Shown: positions 32,330 through 41,359 of the stretch, piece by piece
How the letters are laid out: each line of letters starts with the position of its first letter
Numbering within the stretch: the first letter of the stretch is position 1
From: Anoxybacterium sp963668245
GTDB lineage: Bacteria; Bacillota; Clostridia; Peptostreptococcales; Anaerovoracaceae
DNA: 64,000 nt
Assembly (NCBI GenBank): GCA_963668245.2
Contig: OY764195.2
Location: forward strand, 558,001-622,000
Reading direction: 5' to 3'
Made by a program: the position numbers and the translations under genes
Notes under the pieces: generated by a model
Told to the model about the DNA's origin: nothing
Database searches by the model: none
Seen by the model: only the letters and a program-made list of their open reading frames with translations

Positions 32330-33166
32330 TTATTCTTTAACGGCGCCACTTGATAACCCTTGTATCAAGAAGTTCTGTGCAAATACCACAAAGATTGCAA
32401 TTGGTATTAATGATACGATACCTCCCGCGGCGATACTCCCCCATTGTGCTAATTCTTGTTCGCTGTTTAGCGTCGCAAGGCTCAGTGGGATTGTAAAATT
32501 TGATGGACTTTGCACAAAGATTACACCGTATAAATACTCGTTCCATGAGGTCATAAAAGATAGGATTGCTACCGCTGTAATCCCAGGGAGTACAAGAGGC
32601 AACACAATTTTGATGAATAGCTGAAACTCTGTGGCTCCATCGATTTCTGCACTTTCCTCAATTTCCTCTGGCAGACTAGCAAAAAAGCTAATCATAAACC
32701 ATATGATAAAAGGAATATTGATTAAAATATGAGACAAAATCAAAGGAACTTTTGAATTTAAAATGCCTAGATTATTCATCATAATATACAAAGGTAGTGC
32801 AAAAGCGATAGGCGGAATAATTCTTACCAAAAGAACCCAAAACAGCATGGCTCCCTTTAGTTTATATCGGAATCTAGCTCTCGCCAAAATATAAGCGCAT
32901 GCCAACCCAAAGAAGAGAGAAAAGGCAAGAGAAATCAGTGTGACCTGTAGACTGTTTGTTACGGCTACAGCAAAATCCTTTTTCTCAAATAGGTTGATAA
33001 AATGATCTAATGTGAATGATTTTGGTATCAACGAAAGAGATGAAATCAGTTCTTGATCCACACGTACAGACAAAGACAGCATCCAATACACAGGAAACAA
33101 TGTCCATCCTAACAGCACGATGACACAAATCGATTTTAAGATAATGTTCTGCTTGCTCGGTTTCAT
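32330..33166 (-). CDS. Carbohydrate ABC transporter permease (UgpE/MalG-type)
   Basis: A 278-residue permease with six membrane segments and the EAA loop EESAEIDGATEFQLFIKIVLPLVLPG. The start at ATG 33166 (MKPSKQNIILKS) has GGGAGA six bases upstream; the frame is open to 33190 but without a ribosome site. It stands between the PfkB kinase and the binding-protein gene. No dedicated ATPase lies in this operon, so the MsmX-like ATPase at 35066-36154 is the natural partner. Confidence 0.94.
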   Translation of the reverse strand: MKPSKQNIILKSICVIVLLGWTLFPVYWMLSLSVRVDQELISSLSLIPKSFTLDHFINLFEKKDFAVAVTNSLQVTLISLAFSLFFGLACAYILARARFRYKLKGAMLFWVLLVRIIPPIAFALPLYIMMNNLGILNSKVPLILSHILINIPFIIWFMISFFASLPEEIEESAEIDGATEFQLFIKIVLPLVLPGITAVAILSFMTSWNEYLYGVIFVQSPSNFTIPLSLATLNSEQELAQWGSIAAGGIVSLIPIAIFVVFAQNFLIQGLSSGAVKE

Positions 33167-33186
33167 TTCGCATCTCCCTTCGGCAA

Positions 33187-34095
33187 TCAAAATGACAAAG
33201 TATATTCTGGATAAAATGACTTGATATATTGATAAACCTCATCTCGGTCTTTCTTATATGGTCCCACCGTTTCCATCTTGAGTGAAACCAATGCTGTGGC
33301 AAAAAGTAACGCCTCAGGTATGCTTCTTTTGATTCGCTCTGTAATGTATCCACTAAAGCAGGTATCTCCACGCCCTGTTCTGCCAGATAAGTTTCTAGCT
33401 CTGATGGGACATGTATGAAACTGCACTCCATCATAAATCAATACCTCTGTGTTATGGGTAATCATAATTTCTTTTGCTCCCCACTGATACAATTTTTCTG
33501 CCGCCTTGATTCGATCCTCTTCCCCCGTCAGTATGGTTGCTTCCGCCGCATCGGTTTTCAAAAAATCAATATATTGAAGATGGGTCTTTTTATCTTCCCA
33601 GTCATAAAAAATCATGCTTCCATCTGGTTCTGCATGCCGTAGCAAGCACTGAACATCAACTGCCACTTTTCCATTTTTTTTATGGAGTGCCTCAATCAGC
33701 TGACTAGAAAAATCTCCGTAAATCAGCCCCGCCAGATGATAAATCTTTGTGTTCACTTCTGGAATTTCATCTTCTAAAAAAGAATCGCATATGCTAATTG
33801 CCCTACAGTCTCTCTTTTCTTTATCTGCCGTAAAATACTGATTTCGAATCGAAGTCGTGTGAGAAGAAGCTTTCCAAAACAGGTCTGCACCTGCATTTTC
33901 AAATGCTTCATCCACATCGGTATCATCAGGATTTAATTTTGTAAAAAGAGCGGTCTTGTGCCCAAGCTTTGCAGCCGCATAACCTGACTGGACAATCGCC
34001 CCGCCTACCTCATGATGCTCATTTCCCTCATAGTCAATGTTATGGTCCAATGAGACAGGTCCTATAATGAGTGTGTCATATTGTGTATTACTCAT
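33187..34095 (-). CDS. PfkB-family carbohydrate kinase
   Basis: A 302-residue ribokinase-like kinase. The N-terminal EVGGAIVQSGYAAAKLGHKTAL is the family's GG switch region, and NLSGRTGRGDTCFSGYI contains the catalytic GxGD motif (as GRGD) with the general-base aspartate. It should phosphorylate the sugar or nucleoside brought in by the ABC importer downstream. It begins the operon, 175 bp from the divergent GntR gene, and both GntR operator-like dyads lie in its promoter region. GGGAG precedes the ATG. The sugar cannot be named from sequence. Confidence 0.92.
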   Translation of the reverse strand: MSNTQYDTLIIGPVSLDHNIDYEGNEHHEVGGAIVQSGYAAAKLGHKTALFTKLNPDDTDVDEAFENAGADLFWKASSHTTSIRNQYFTADKEKRDCRAISICDSFLEDEIPEVNTKIYHLAGLIYGDFSSQLIEALHKKNGKVAVDVQCLLRHAEPDGSMIFYDWEDKKTHLQYIDFLKTDAAEATILTGEEDRIKAAEKLYQWGAKEIMITHNTEVLIYDGVQFHTCPIRARNLSGRTGRGDTCFSGYITERIKRSIPEALLFATALVSLKMETVGPYKKDRDEVYQYIKSFYPEYTLSF

Positions 34096-34118
34096 GTTTT
34101 ACTCCCTTGCGCCTTTTT

Positions 34119-34134
34119 AGTTGTATAGACAACT
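34119..34134. promoter_or_regulatory. GntR (HutC-type) operator, site 1
   Basis: AGTTGTATAGACAACT is an inverted repeat (AGTTGT / ACAACT) around ATAG, in the leader of the PfkB operon. It has the same 12-bp core as site 2 and fits the binding pattern of UTRA-domain GntR repressors such as the one encoded at 34270. Confidence 0.7.
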
Positions 34135-34177
34135 TCATTATATTCCTCCGCATCCACCTTGTAAATAGTTTTTTAGA

Positions 34178-34193
34178 ATTTGTATAGACAAGT
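34178..34193. promoter_or_regulatory. GntR (HutC-type) operator, site 2
   Basis: TTGTATAGACAA at 34180-34191 repeats the core of site 1, 59 bp away, between the kinase operon and gntR. Two identical cores in one 175-bp divergent region make autoregulation plus control of the kinase operon likely. Confidence 0.7.
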
Positions 34194-34269
34194 TTGTTTT
34201 TTTCAAATTAGGCTATTAATTGCCTATGTTTTATTGTAATATTACAAGGAAAGGTGAAGGGAGGTTACA

Positions 34270-34992
34270 ATGAAAAGAACATCGTTATCTATCAAGGCGA
34301 AAGATCAGTTTCTCGCACTATGTGACCAAGGAGTTTTTGCCCCAGGTGATAAAATCCCTTCCGAGTCGGAAATGTCTAGGCGGTTTGGAATCAGTAGAGA
34401 AACATGGAGATCTTCTTTAGAACAGCTACGAAGAGAAGGTGTCCTCTATTCTAAACATGGCGCTGGCACCTTTCTTTTGGAATCCACACATAAAATAGAA
34501 AATGATTTGTCCGAATTGCGCAGTCTCTCAGAAATGATACGAAACGCTGGAATTGTTGAATCTGCACCGGAAATTCGAGTTACAGATGAGCTTCCTTCCG
34601 ATGAAGTAATTGAAATGCTTCGTGTTCCGCAAGACGAACCAGTCTGTGTAATCCGCAGAACCAGATTCTCTGATTCAAGCGCCATTTGTTTTAATGTGAA
34701 TTATATCCCTATTTTTCTTGCAGACGAAATCAATCGCTCAACTCCTCCCACTTCTATATTTGATTATTTTGAAAGAGAAAAAGGAATCGTGGTTACTCGT
34801 TCCACTACGAGAATTTTTGTCCCCGACTCAACGGATCCGTTGCTTTCAGAGATACGAAAGAACAAAAACGTTTCCATACTTGGCCTCAAACAGCTTCATT
34901 TCGATGCCAGAGGCAACACCGCGATGTTCTCCATCGACTATTTGCGATGTGACCTGTTCAACTTTTCTATCACCAGAATAAGACCAAGATAA
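34270..34992 (+). CDS. GntR/HutC-family transcriptional regulator
   Basis: A 240-residue regulator. Residues 5-75 are the GntR winged helix (KIPSESEMSRRFGISRETWRSSLEQLRREGVLYSKHGAGTFL). Residues 90-235 are a UTRA ligand domain (EVIEMLRVPQDEPVCVIRRTRF … NYIPIFLADEI). HutC-type members bind sugar phosphates or small metabolites and repress adjacent transport genes. GGGAGG precedes the ATG by five bases. It is divergent from the PfkB/ABC operon and the shared region holds two copies of its likely operator. The ligand is probably the kinase product. Confidence 0.93.
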   Translation: MKRTSLSIKAKDQFLALCDQGVFAPGDKIPSESEMSRRFGISRETWRSSLEQLRREGVLYSKHGAGTFLLESTHKIENDLSELRSLSEMIRNAGIVESAPEIRVTDELPSDEVIEMLRVPQDEPVCVIRRTRFSDSSAICFNVNYIPIFLADEINRSTPPTSIFDYFEREKGIVVTRSTTRIFVPDSTDPLLSEIRKNKNVSILGLKQLHFDARGNTAMFSIDYLRCDLFNFSITRIRPR

Positions 34993-34997
34993 GAAAT

Positions 34998-35057
34998 AAA
35001 AATCCTCCGCCGACGCATTGGACAAGTCAATGTGCCAGTAGAGGATTTCTTTTTTAT
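34998..35057. terminator. Terminator between gntR and the MsmX-like gene
   Basis: AAATCCTC (35000 region) pairs with GAGGATTT near 35041, with an inner GCATTG/CAATGT stem; the plus strand continues CTTTTTTAT. It separates two convergent genes. Confidence 0.8.
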
Positions 35058-35065
35058 CATATCAT

Positions 35066-36154
35066 CTAATCAATTGCTTTTTCGGTATCCTTATCAAAGA
35101 TATGGATTTTTTCCTTATTCATAACAAAATTTAGCTTTTCATACGACTTGCAATTATCCATCACTGGAGTTCTAACAATGATTCTCTCTCCATTCAAATC
35201 GCAATGCAGATACATTTCCGCACCCATCAGTTCAACTAACTCGATGTTCATAGTAAAATCTTCAGCGCCCACTGAAGATATGGTGATGTCTTCTGGACGA
35301 ATTCCAAAAACAACTTCCTTTCCATCGTAATTTTTTAATACTGCCTGTTTTTCAGATGGAAGAGGGATTCTATAACCTGCAAATTCCCCTTCAAAGCCTT
35401 GATCCGACTTCATAATTTTGCCCTGAACGAAATTCATCTGTGGAGATCCGATGAATCCAGCAACAAAAACGTTGCAAGGTTTATTATAAAGATTTTGTGG
35501 TGTATCAATTTGCTGGATATATCCGTCCTTCATGACAACAATTCGGTCTCCCATGGTCATTGCTTCCGTTTGGTCATGAGTTACATAAACAAATGTAGTA
35601 CCAAGTTTTTTGTGAAGCTTTGAGATTTCTGAACGCATTTGATTTCTAAGTTTGGCATCTAAATTAGACAGAGGTTCATCTAGAAGAAATACCGCTGGAT
35701 TCCGAACCATTGCTCTACCCAAAGCAACACGTTGCCGCTGACCACCAGAAAGCGCTTTCGGTTTTCTTTCCAAAAGATGCTCGATGTCCAAAATCCTTGC
35801 CGCCTCCTCCACCTTTTGCTTGATTTCTTCTTTTGGCATTTTTCTTAGCGTTAAACCAAAAGCCATATTTTTGAACACAGTCATATGTGGATATAGCGCA
35901 TAGTTTTGAAAAACCATAGCGATGTCTCTATCCTTTGGAGCAACCTCATTGACCAAGTTATCTCCTATATATAGTTCTCCTTCAGAGATATCTTCTAGCC
36001 CTGCAATCATTCTAAGGGTAGTTGACTTTCCACAACCAGACGGACCAACCAATATAATGAATTCTTTATCTTGAATTTCTAAATTAAATTCTTGCACTGC
36101 AACAACATTGCCCGGATAAATCTTCTTCATGTTTTTCAATGAAATACTTGCCAT
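35066..36154 (-). CDS. MsmX/UgpC-type sugar ABC transporter ATPase
   Basis: A 362-residue ATPase with Walker A GPSGCGKST, signature LSGGQRQRVALGRA, Walker B VFLLDEPLSNLDAKLR and the H-loop THDQTEAMTMGDR. The C-terminal third is the OB-type regulatory domain of MalK/UgpC proteins. Such ATPases often serve several sugar importers, and the operon next door lacks its own, so it probably powers that importer. AGGGAGG lies eight bases before ATG 36154 (MASISLKNMKK); the frame upstream is unlikely to be used. It is a single gene, convergent with gntR. Confidence 0.95.
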   Translation of the reverse strand: MASISLKNMKKIYPGNVVAVQEFNLEIQDKEFIILVGPSGCGKSTTLRMIAGLEDISEGELYIGDNLVNEVAPKDRDIAMVFQNYALYPHMTVFKNMAFGLTLRKMPKEEIKQKVEEAARILDIEHLLERKPKALSGGQRQRVALGRAMVRNPAVFLLDEPLSNLDAKLRNQMRSEISKLHKKLGTTFVYVTHDQTEAMTMGDRIVVMKDGYIQQIDTPQNLYNKPCNVFVAGFIGSPQMNFVQGKIMKSDQGFEGEFAGYRIPLPSEKQAVLKNYDGKEVVFGIRPEDITISSVGAEDFTMNIELVELMGAEMYLHCDLNGERIIVRTPVMDNCKSYEKLNFVMNKEKIHIFDKDTEKAID

Positions 36155-36244
36155 TTTATAATCCTCCCTTGTTTTGATAAGCACAGTCTAGCACTCACAT
36201 TATGTCGTAACAAGTGGAATATATTGATATAGAAAGGTAAAATG

Positions 36245-36273
36245 TTGATTTATTTTCTTTTCTTTCATATAAT
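36245..36273 (+). promoter_or_regulatory. Candidate promoter of the small AraC gene
   Basis: TTGATT (36245-36250), 17-nt spacer, TATAAT (36268-36273). The leader would be about 32 nt, with GAAAGAGG before the ATG at 36312. Confidence 0.65.
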
Positions 36274-36311
36274 ATCTATATTCGAACAGGAGAAAAGAAA
36301 GAGGTCGTGCT

Positions 36312-36722
36312 ATGAATCAATCAACTCATATATTTCCGAAAACAGGACCCTATTCAAAATTGGTTCAAGATGCCATTTCCCTCATCCAAATGAATTACGG
36401 TTATCTATATGGTATCGAAGAATTGGCGGAAGAGCTCCAAGTAACAAAAAATCACTTAATCCGTCAATTCACCGAATTTACAGGAATCTCTCCTGGTAAA
36501 TATTTAATTTTGGTACGAATCACCCATGCAAAATCACTTTTATTGTCTCCTACAGCCACACCCCTTGAACTGATTGCAGGAGCATGCGGTTATTCTTGCG
36601 CCAATTATTTTTCCAAAGCATTTAAAAAAGAGACCGGCATGACTCCCTCTCAATACGCACATTCCAATGATAAGGAAACCACTCCGTTCTCCGAGTTCGA
36701 AATACAAAAATTCTATTTGTAA
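36312..36722 (+). CDS. Small AraC-family DNA-binding protein
   Basis: A 136-residue protein that is almost only an AraC DNA-binding domain: GIEELAEELQVTKNHLIRQFTEFTGISPGKYL and the second helix-turn-helix LIAGACGYSCANYFSKAFKKETGMTPSQY. No sensor domain is present, so it either responds through its own level or works like MarA/SoxS-type regulators. It is divergent from the MsmX-like gene and ends 11 bases before the convergent scpB gene, leaving no room for a shared terminator. Its targets are unknown; the divergent ATPase gene is a candidate. Confidence 0.88.
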   Translation: MNQSTHIFPKTGPYSKLVQDAISLIQMNYGYLYGIEELAEELQVTKNHLIRQFTEFTGISPGKYLILVRITHAKSLLLSPTATPLELIAGACGYSCANYFSKAFKKETGMTPSQYAHSNDKETTPFSEFEIQKFYL

Positions 36723-36733
36723 CTTGATCACTT

Positions 36734-37327
36734 CTACTGCTGGGATGAAAAATCCAAAGAAATTTGTTGCCATTCATCATTTTCTTCATCTTCTTCAAGA
36801 TTTACAAAACTTTCAATATTTTCGATATCAGGCAAATCTTTTATTTGCTGAAATCCAAAGTGTTTTAAAAACGCAGGTGTTGTACCGTAAAGAATCGGCC
36901 TTCCAATCCCCGCAGATCGTCCCACTTCTTGGATTAAATCTCTCTTTGCAAGGCCTTCTATAACCCGATCACATTTAATGCCTCGAATCGATTCGATTTC
37001 TCCCTTCGTTACTGGCTGTTTATATGCAATAATTGCTAGCACTTCTAGCGCAGATTGAGATAGTCTTTTTTCTTTCACCGGGGTGCATAGTCTCTCAATG
37101 TACTCACTGTTATTCAAATTTGTGCAAAGTTGAAAACTCTTGTCGATTTCGCGCACGAGAATGCCTCGACCTTCCTTTTCATATTCTTGTTGTAATTCCT
37201 TAAAGTAATCGTAAGCTTCTTTCCAATTGATATTAAATATTTCAGCGGCAACTTTCACATCCAGCGGTTCTCCCCAAACAAACAGCATCGATTCAAAAGC
37301 TGATTTTATCGTTCTTTTACTTGTCAT
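36734..37327 (-). CDS. scpB: Segregation and condensation protein B
   Basis: A 197-residue ScpB, the winged-helix kleisin partner of the SMC complex that compacts and separates chromosomes. The family pattern is clear in KSAFESMLFVWGEPLDVKVAAEIF, QSALEVLAIIAYKQPVTKGEIESIRGI and RPILYGTTPAFLKHFG. It acts in the cytoplasm with ScpA, encoded directly upstream and overlapping its start by four bases. The acidic C-terminal tail is normal. Confidence 0.95.
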   Translation of the reverse strand: MTSKRTIKSAFESMLFVWGEPLDVKVAAEIFNINWKEAYDYFKELQQEYEKEGRGILVREIDKSFQLCTNLNNSEYIERLCTPVKEKRLSQSALEVLAIIAYKQPVTKGEIESIRGIKCDRVIEGLAKRDLIQEVGRSAGIGRPILYGTTPAFLKHFGFQQIKDLPDIENIESFVNLEEDEENDEWQQISLDFSSQQ

Positions 37328-38109
37328 GAGAGCATTTCTCCTTCTTCTTTCAGTTCTTGTTCCTTCTCTGGCTCACCCTCTAGGATGTCTACTGAAATTT
37401 CACCAAAATTAACGTGCTGCCTCACGAGGATACTCCTTTGGCGAATCATTTCTAGCAGAGAAACAAAGGTTAAAACAACTTCATATCGATTGGTATCTGG
37501 ACCTAAAAGTTCTCGAAAACTCATGTTCTTTTTTTCTTTCTTGCGAAACAGATTGATGATATATTCAATGCGAGATTCTAAGGTAATCTTTTGCCTCTCC
37601 ACCTTTGCATAATTCTTTTTGATTTCTTCCAGCTTTTTTCTCTTTTGCAAAAACATTTGAAAGGCTTTTACAAATTGTCCTAAATCCAAGCTCAAATACT
37701 CGTCTGGTTCTTTAGTAAACTGAGTCAGGTCTTCCTTTGGTTTTTCAAATACACGTTGGGTTTCTTCTTCTTGATGTTCTAAGAATTCGGCAGCCGTTTT
37801 AAACCGTTTGTACTCTAAAATTCTGGCTACCAATTCAGTCCGAGGGTCTTCCTCAATAGTACCCTCCCCTTCCAGCTTCATTCTTGGCAGCAGCATCTTT
37901 GATTTGATTTCAATCAATGCAGCAGCAAGCACCATAAACTCTGTAGCAATATTTACATCGAGCGCTTTTATTTGCTCCAAGTATCCTAAGTATTGAGTTG
38001 TAATCTTGGAAATCTGAATGTCATAAACGCTCATTCTTGCACTTTCAATCAAGTAAACGAGCAGGTCGAAAGGACCTTCGAAAACATCCAGCTTTATTTT
38101 ATACGACAT
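37324..38109 (-). CDS. scpA: Segregation and condensation protein A
   Basis: A 261-residue kleisin that bridges the SMC heads. The start MSYKIKLDVFEGPFDLLVYLIESARMSVYDIQISKIT and the segment VLAAALIEIKSKMLLP are standard ScpA. A coiled middle (residues 150-190, rich in K and E) and a C-terminal winged-helix region follow. It is transcribed with scpB, and the mtnA and DMT-permease genes upstream lie on the same strand with a 73-nt gap, so a longer unit is possible. Confidence 0.95.
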   Translation of the reverse strand: MSYKIKLDVFEGPFDLLVYLIESARMSVYDIQISKITTQYLGYLEQIKALDVNIATEFMVLAAALIEIKSKMLLPRMKLEGEGTIEEDPRTELVARILEYKRFKTAAEFLEHQEEETQRVFEKPKEDLTQFTKEPDEYLSLDLGQFVKAFQMFLQKRKKLEEIKKNYAKVERQKITLESRIEYIINLFRKKEKKNMSFRELLGPDTNRYEVVLTFVSLLEMIRQRSILVRQHVNFGEISVDILEGEPEKEQELKEEGEMLS

Positions 38110-38182
38110 GGTTTGCTCCTTGCAAATTCGTTGAAAATTCTATTTTCTTATTGTATAAAGATAAATTGTAACACATCATCGT

Positions 38183-39100
38183 TTATTCTTCAATCCCCGC
38201 AGGCTTCATGTCTTGCGGCTCTTTGATTCCATTTGAATCATGGTAGTTATAATAAAGCAAACCACAAATAGCAATCAAACCTCCTACAATCTGCCAAAAT
38301 GTTGGTACCTCTCGAAAAATGAAAACGCCCAGTATTGACGCGCAAATCGCTTCTCCCGTCTCAATGGTTGAAATATACAATGGCGGAACATGTCCCAAGC
38401 ACCAATTAAACACCGCATGGGCTCCAATTTGGCAAACAATCGCAAGCGCAAAGAGATAGAAATAATCATTCTTGCTGTATCCAACAAATGGTGTCCCAGT
38501 AGCAATCATGCCCACACCGAATGCTGCCCAACAAGTAAAAAACACAAGGAATACGTATACCGCGGCATCCATATTTTTTCGCAATTTCCTTCCGGTCAAA
38601 AAATATAGTGCCATGAACAACGCTCCAAGGAAAGCCATAAAATCGCCCAAAATTGCTTCTCCGGAAAAACTATAATCCCCACCGGCTATCACAGCGGCAC
38701 CAAAGAGTGCAACAAGCACACCAGCAATCGCCTTCCCATTTGTTTTTTCTCGAAAAAACAAAGCCGTAATAAATAAGATGATGATTGGATGGCTAGAGCA
38801 AATTACAGTAGCACTTGCAATGGTTGTCTTACCAATCGCAGTAAACCATGTGAAAAAATGTCCTGTTAAAAATAACCCGCCAAGAATACACCCTAGCAAT
38901 TGACGCTTACTTACTTGCCGCAAAGCTTTCCGATGCCATATCAACACAGCTACTGCAAAAAACGGAACCGAAAAAGTGAGTCTAAAAAAGCCAATTGCCA
39001 TTGGACTCGCATCAATTAATCTCACAAAAATTGCAGAAAAAGATGCTGCTATCGCTGCAAAAATAACTACTTTTTTTGCATTCCTCTCAAATAAGCTCAT
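38183..39100 (-). CDS. EamA/DMT-superfamily permease
   Basis: A 305-residue transporter of the drug/metabolite superfamily with ten predicted membrane segments in two EamA repeats (GSTFxxI-like NAKKVVIFAAIAASFSAIFVRL and SGEAILGDFMAFLGALFMALYF). Such proteins export amino acids, nucleosides or drugs. It starts five bases from the mtnA stop, so the pair is coupled; one might suspect export or uptake of a methylthio-compound, but that is only association. No substrate can be assigned. Confidence 0.9.
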   Translation of the reverse strand: MSLFERNAKKVVIFAAIAASFSAIFVRLIDASPMAIGFFRLTFSVPFFAVAVLIWHRKALRQVSKRQLLGCILGGLFLTGHFFTWFTAIGKTTIASATVICSSHPIIILFITALFFREKTNGKAIAGVLVALFGAAVIAGGDYSFSGEAILGDFMAFLGALFMALYFLTGRKLRKNMDAAVYVFLVFFTCWAAFGVGMIATGTPFVGYSKNDYFYLFALAIVCQIGAHAVFNWCLGHVPPLYISTIETGEAICASILGVFIFREVPTFWQIVGGLIAICGLLYYNYHDSNGIKEPQDMKPAGIEE

Positions 39101-39104
39101 TGAC

Positions 39105-40214
39105 TCATTTCACCTCTTGAAACAATTTTTTCAGATTTTCTTCATATGGGGGGTACACAATCCCTTTTTCCGTTATTACCGCAGTAATATGTTTTGCATT
39201 GGTCACATCAAATGCAGGATTGTATGTTTTCACTCCTTCTGGCGCCATTGCTTTTTCGTACCACAATTGGTAAATTTCTTCCCCTTTTCGGAGCTCAATA
39301 TGAATATCTTCTCCTGTTTTTGTCTCTAAATCGATGGTTGATGTAGGAACAAACATATAGAACGGAATTCCGTACTCATGCGCCAAAATAGCCACCGCTG
39401 ATGTACCAATTTTATTTGCGCCATCTCCATTGGCTGCCATACGATCACAGCCGACAACCACTGCATCAATCCAGCCATTTTTCATGACCAGGGATGCCAT
39501 ATTGTCACAAATCAAAGTTACATCGATTCCAGCATGATGGAGCTCCCAGGCTGTCAATCTTGCGCCTTGCAGCAGTGGTCTTGTCTCATCAGCAAAAACT
39601 TTAAAATCATATCCCTTTTCATGGCCTAGATAGATTGGCGCTAAGCTAGTACCATACTTGGCCGTTGCTATGGTGCCCGCATTGCAATGGGTCAAGATCC
39701 CCATCTTTGGTTTTAGCAAGGATAATCCATACTCACCCATCTTGCGGCAAGCCGCTTCATCTTCTTCTCTGATTTTGTGTGCTTCATGTAGAAGAACCTC
39801 CTTCAGATTATCCAGAATCTCGTTCCACCCAGCTTCAGTCTTCACTTTGCCAGATGTGTCTTTAAATCCATCTATTTCAAATGCCTTTACACGTCTCTCC
39901 ATTCTATCAAGTGCCCAAAAAAGATTAACTGCTGTTGGTCTAGAGGACGCAAGATATTTCTTGATTTCCATAAATTGTTGATAAAAGTCTTCAAAGCTTT
40001 CTGCCTCGATATCTCGACTCGCTAAATAGATTCCATACCCCGCTGCTACACCAATAGCAGGCGCTCCCCTCACCTTCAACTGATAAATTGCATCCCATAC
40101 ATCTTCCTTCGTCTCTATATCAATATACACCTCTTCATTGGGCAACTTTGTTTGATCCAATATTGTCATCTGACCATCTATAAAAATAACGGGCGCTATA
40201 TTTAAGATTTCCAT
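39105..40214 (-). CDS. mtnA: S-methyl-5-thioribose-1-phosphate isomerase
   Basis: A 369-residue MtnA, which isomerises methylthioribose 1-phosphate in methionine salvage. The active-site cysteine lies in THCNAGTIATAKYGTSL and the aspartate in DRMAANGDGANKIGT; RGAPAIGVAAGYG is another family mark. In anaerobes without the full salvage pathway, MtnA acts in alternative methylthio-compound pathways; no other mtn gene is in the window. GGAGG precedes the ATG. The closely related ribose-1,5-bisphosphate isomerases are shorter and differ in the N-terminus, so I prefer MtnA. Confidence 0.92.
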   Translation of the reverse strand: MEILNIAPVIFIDGQMTILDQTKLPNEEVYIDIETKEDVWDAIYQLKVRGAPAIGVAAGYGIYLASRDIEAESFEDFYQQFMEIKKYLASSRPTAVNLFWALDRMERRVKAFEIDGFKDTSGKVKTEAGWNEILDNLKEVLLHEAHKIREEDEAACRKMGEYGLSLLKPKMGILTHCNAGTIATAKYGTSLAPIYLGHEKGYDFKVFADETRPLLQGARLTAWELHHAGIDVTLICDNMASLVMKNGWIDAVVVGCDRMAANGDGANKIGTSAVAILAHEYGIPFYMFVPTSTIDLETKTGEDIHIELRKGEEIYQLWYEKAMAPEGVKTYNPAFDVTNAKHITAVITEKGIVYPPYEENLKKLFQEVK

Positions 40215-40305
40215 TTCAAAACCTCCACGACTTGTAATTTGTTTTCATTGTTTGTTATAATCATTAACAGCATATTATAACACAAAACAAGGAGGCATGC
40301 GAAAC

Positions 40306-41277
40306 ATGAAAATAGTCATATTAGATGCGAATACAATCAATCCCGGTGATTTGAGCTGGGAAGCGTTTAAGCAATACGGCAATCTTTCCGTCTATCCCCG
40401 CACAGAAAAGGAACTGATTGTCTCGCGAATTGGAGATGCAGAAATCGTTATGACAAGTAAATGTCTGCTCACCGCCGAGATATTAGCCCAGTGTACTAAT
40501 CTGCGTTGGATTGGTATTCTTGCCACTGGAATCAATATGGTGGATCTTTCCTATGCCTCAAGTCATGGCATCACTGTTACCAATATTCCTTCTTATTCTA
40601 CCGATTCCGTCGCCCAATTCACATTTTCTCTGCTTTTAGAAGTTGTCAACCGTGTGGGGCAGCACAATTCTGTTGTACATCATGGGGCTTGGGCTACATC
40701 CAAAGATTTTTGTTTTACCTTGACACCACAGATAGAACTAGCAAAAAAAACGTTTGGAGTCGTCGGGTTTGGAAATATTGGAAGGAAGGTTGCTAAGATT
40801 GCTGAGGCATTTGGCATGAATGTTTTGATTTCATCCAGATACCCAAATGCTTCCTTTGAAACAAGTCAAATTCACTTCGCTTCTATTGACGATCTGTATA
40901 AAGAATCTGATATCATCAGCCTTCATTGTCCTCTAACAGAAGAAAGTAAGCATATGATTTGTCAAAATTCCATTGCTAAAATGAAATCTGGTGTGATCAT
41001 CATCAATACTTCAAGAGGACCTTTGATTGATGAAGAAGCATTGGCTAAAGGGCTGACAAGCGGTTACATTTATGGAGCAGGGCTGGATGTTCTTTCCGTA
41101 GAACCACCCGAAAACAATCCGCTCATTGGCCTTTCCAACTGTATTATCACACCACATATCGCATGGATTACAAAAGAAGCAAGAGAGAGGCTAATCCAAA
41201 TAGCGATCGACAATCTTGATTCATATCTCTTAGGGAATCCGATCAATTGTGTCAACGTCCCCATGGAATCCAAATAG
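40306..41277 (+). CDS. D-isomer 2-hydroxyacid dehydrogenase
   Basis: A 323-residue NAD-dependent dehydrogenase of the glycerate/hydroxypyruvate reductase type. The Rossmann motif is VVGFGNIGRKVA. Catalytic residues are seen in the NTSRGPLIDEEAL (Arg), the GLDVLSVEPPE (Glu) and the ITPHIAW (His) segments. AAGGAGG ten bases before ATG 40306 chooses that start over an ATG at 40297, which is too close to it. It is a lone gene, divergent from mtnA, with a terminator at 41288-41322. Substrate (hydroxypyruvate, glycerate or a keto acid from amino-acid breakdown) is open. Confidence 0.92.
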   Translation: MKIVILDANTINPGDLSWEAFKQYGNLSVYPRTEKELIVSRIGDAEIVMTSKCLLTAEILAQCTNLRWIGILATGINMVDLSYASSHGITVTNIPSYSTDSVAQFTFSLLLEVVNRVGQHNSVVHHGAWATSKDFCFTLTPQIELAKKTFGVVGFGNIGRKVAKIAEAFGMNVLISSRYPNASFETSQIHFASIDDLYKESDIISLHCPLTEESKHMICQNSIAKMKSGVIIINTSRGPLIDEEALAKGLTSGYIYGAGLDVLSVEPPENNPLIGLSNCIITPHIAWITKEARERLIQIAIDNLDSYLLGNPINCVNVPMESK

Positions 41278-41287
41278 ATTGCACGAA

Positions 41288-41322
41288 AACCCCCTTCACT
41301 GCCATTGTTCAGTAAAGGGGGC
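41288..41322. terminator. Terminator between the hydroxyacid dehydrogenase gene and purD
   Basis: CCCCCTTCACTG and CAGTAAAGGGGG form a GC-rich stem with one internal mismatch; the minus strand continues with TTTTC. It ends the purine operon from the right and the dehydrogenase gene from the left. Confidence 0.85.
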
Positions 41323-41359
41323 ATCTCTCTCATCGTTTTTCTTCTTTGGCGAGAATTGA

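Noticed and set aside
32004..32624. Plus-strand frame of 206 codons
   Set aside because: It lies antisense across the binding-protein and permease genes of the sugar importer and their intergenic gap; no ribosome site and unnatural amino-acid mix.
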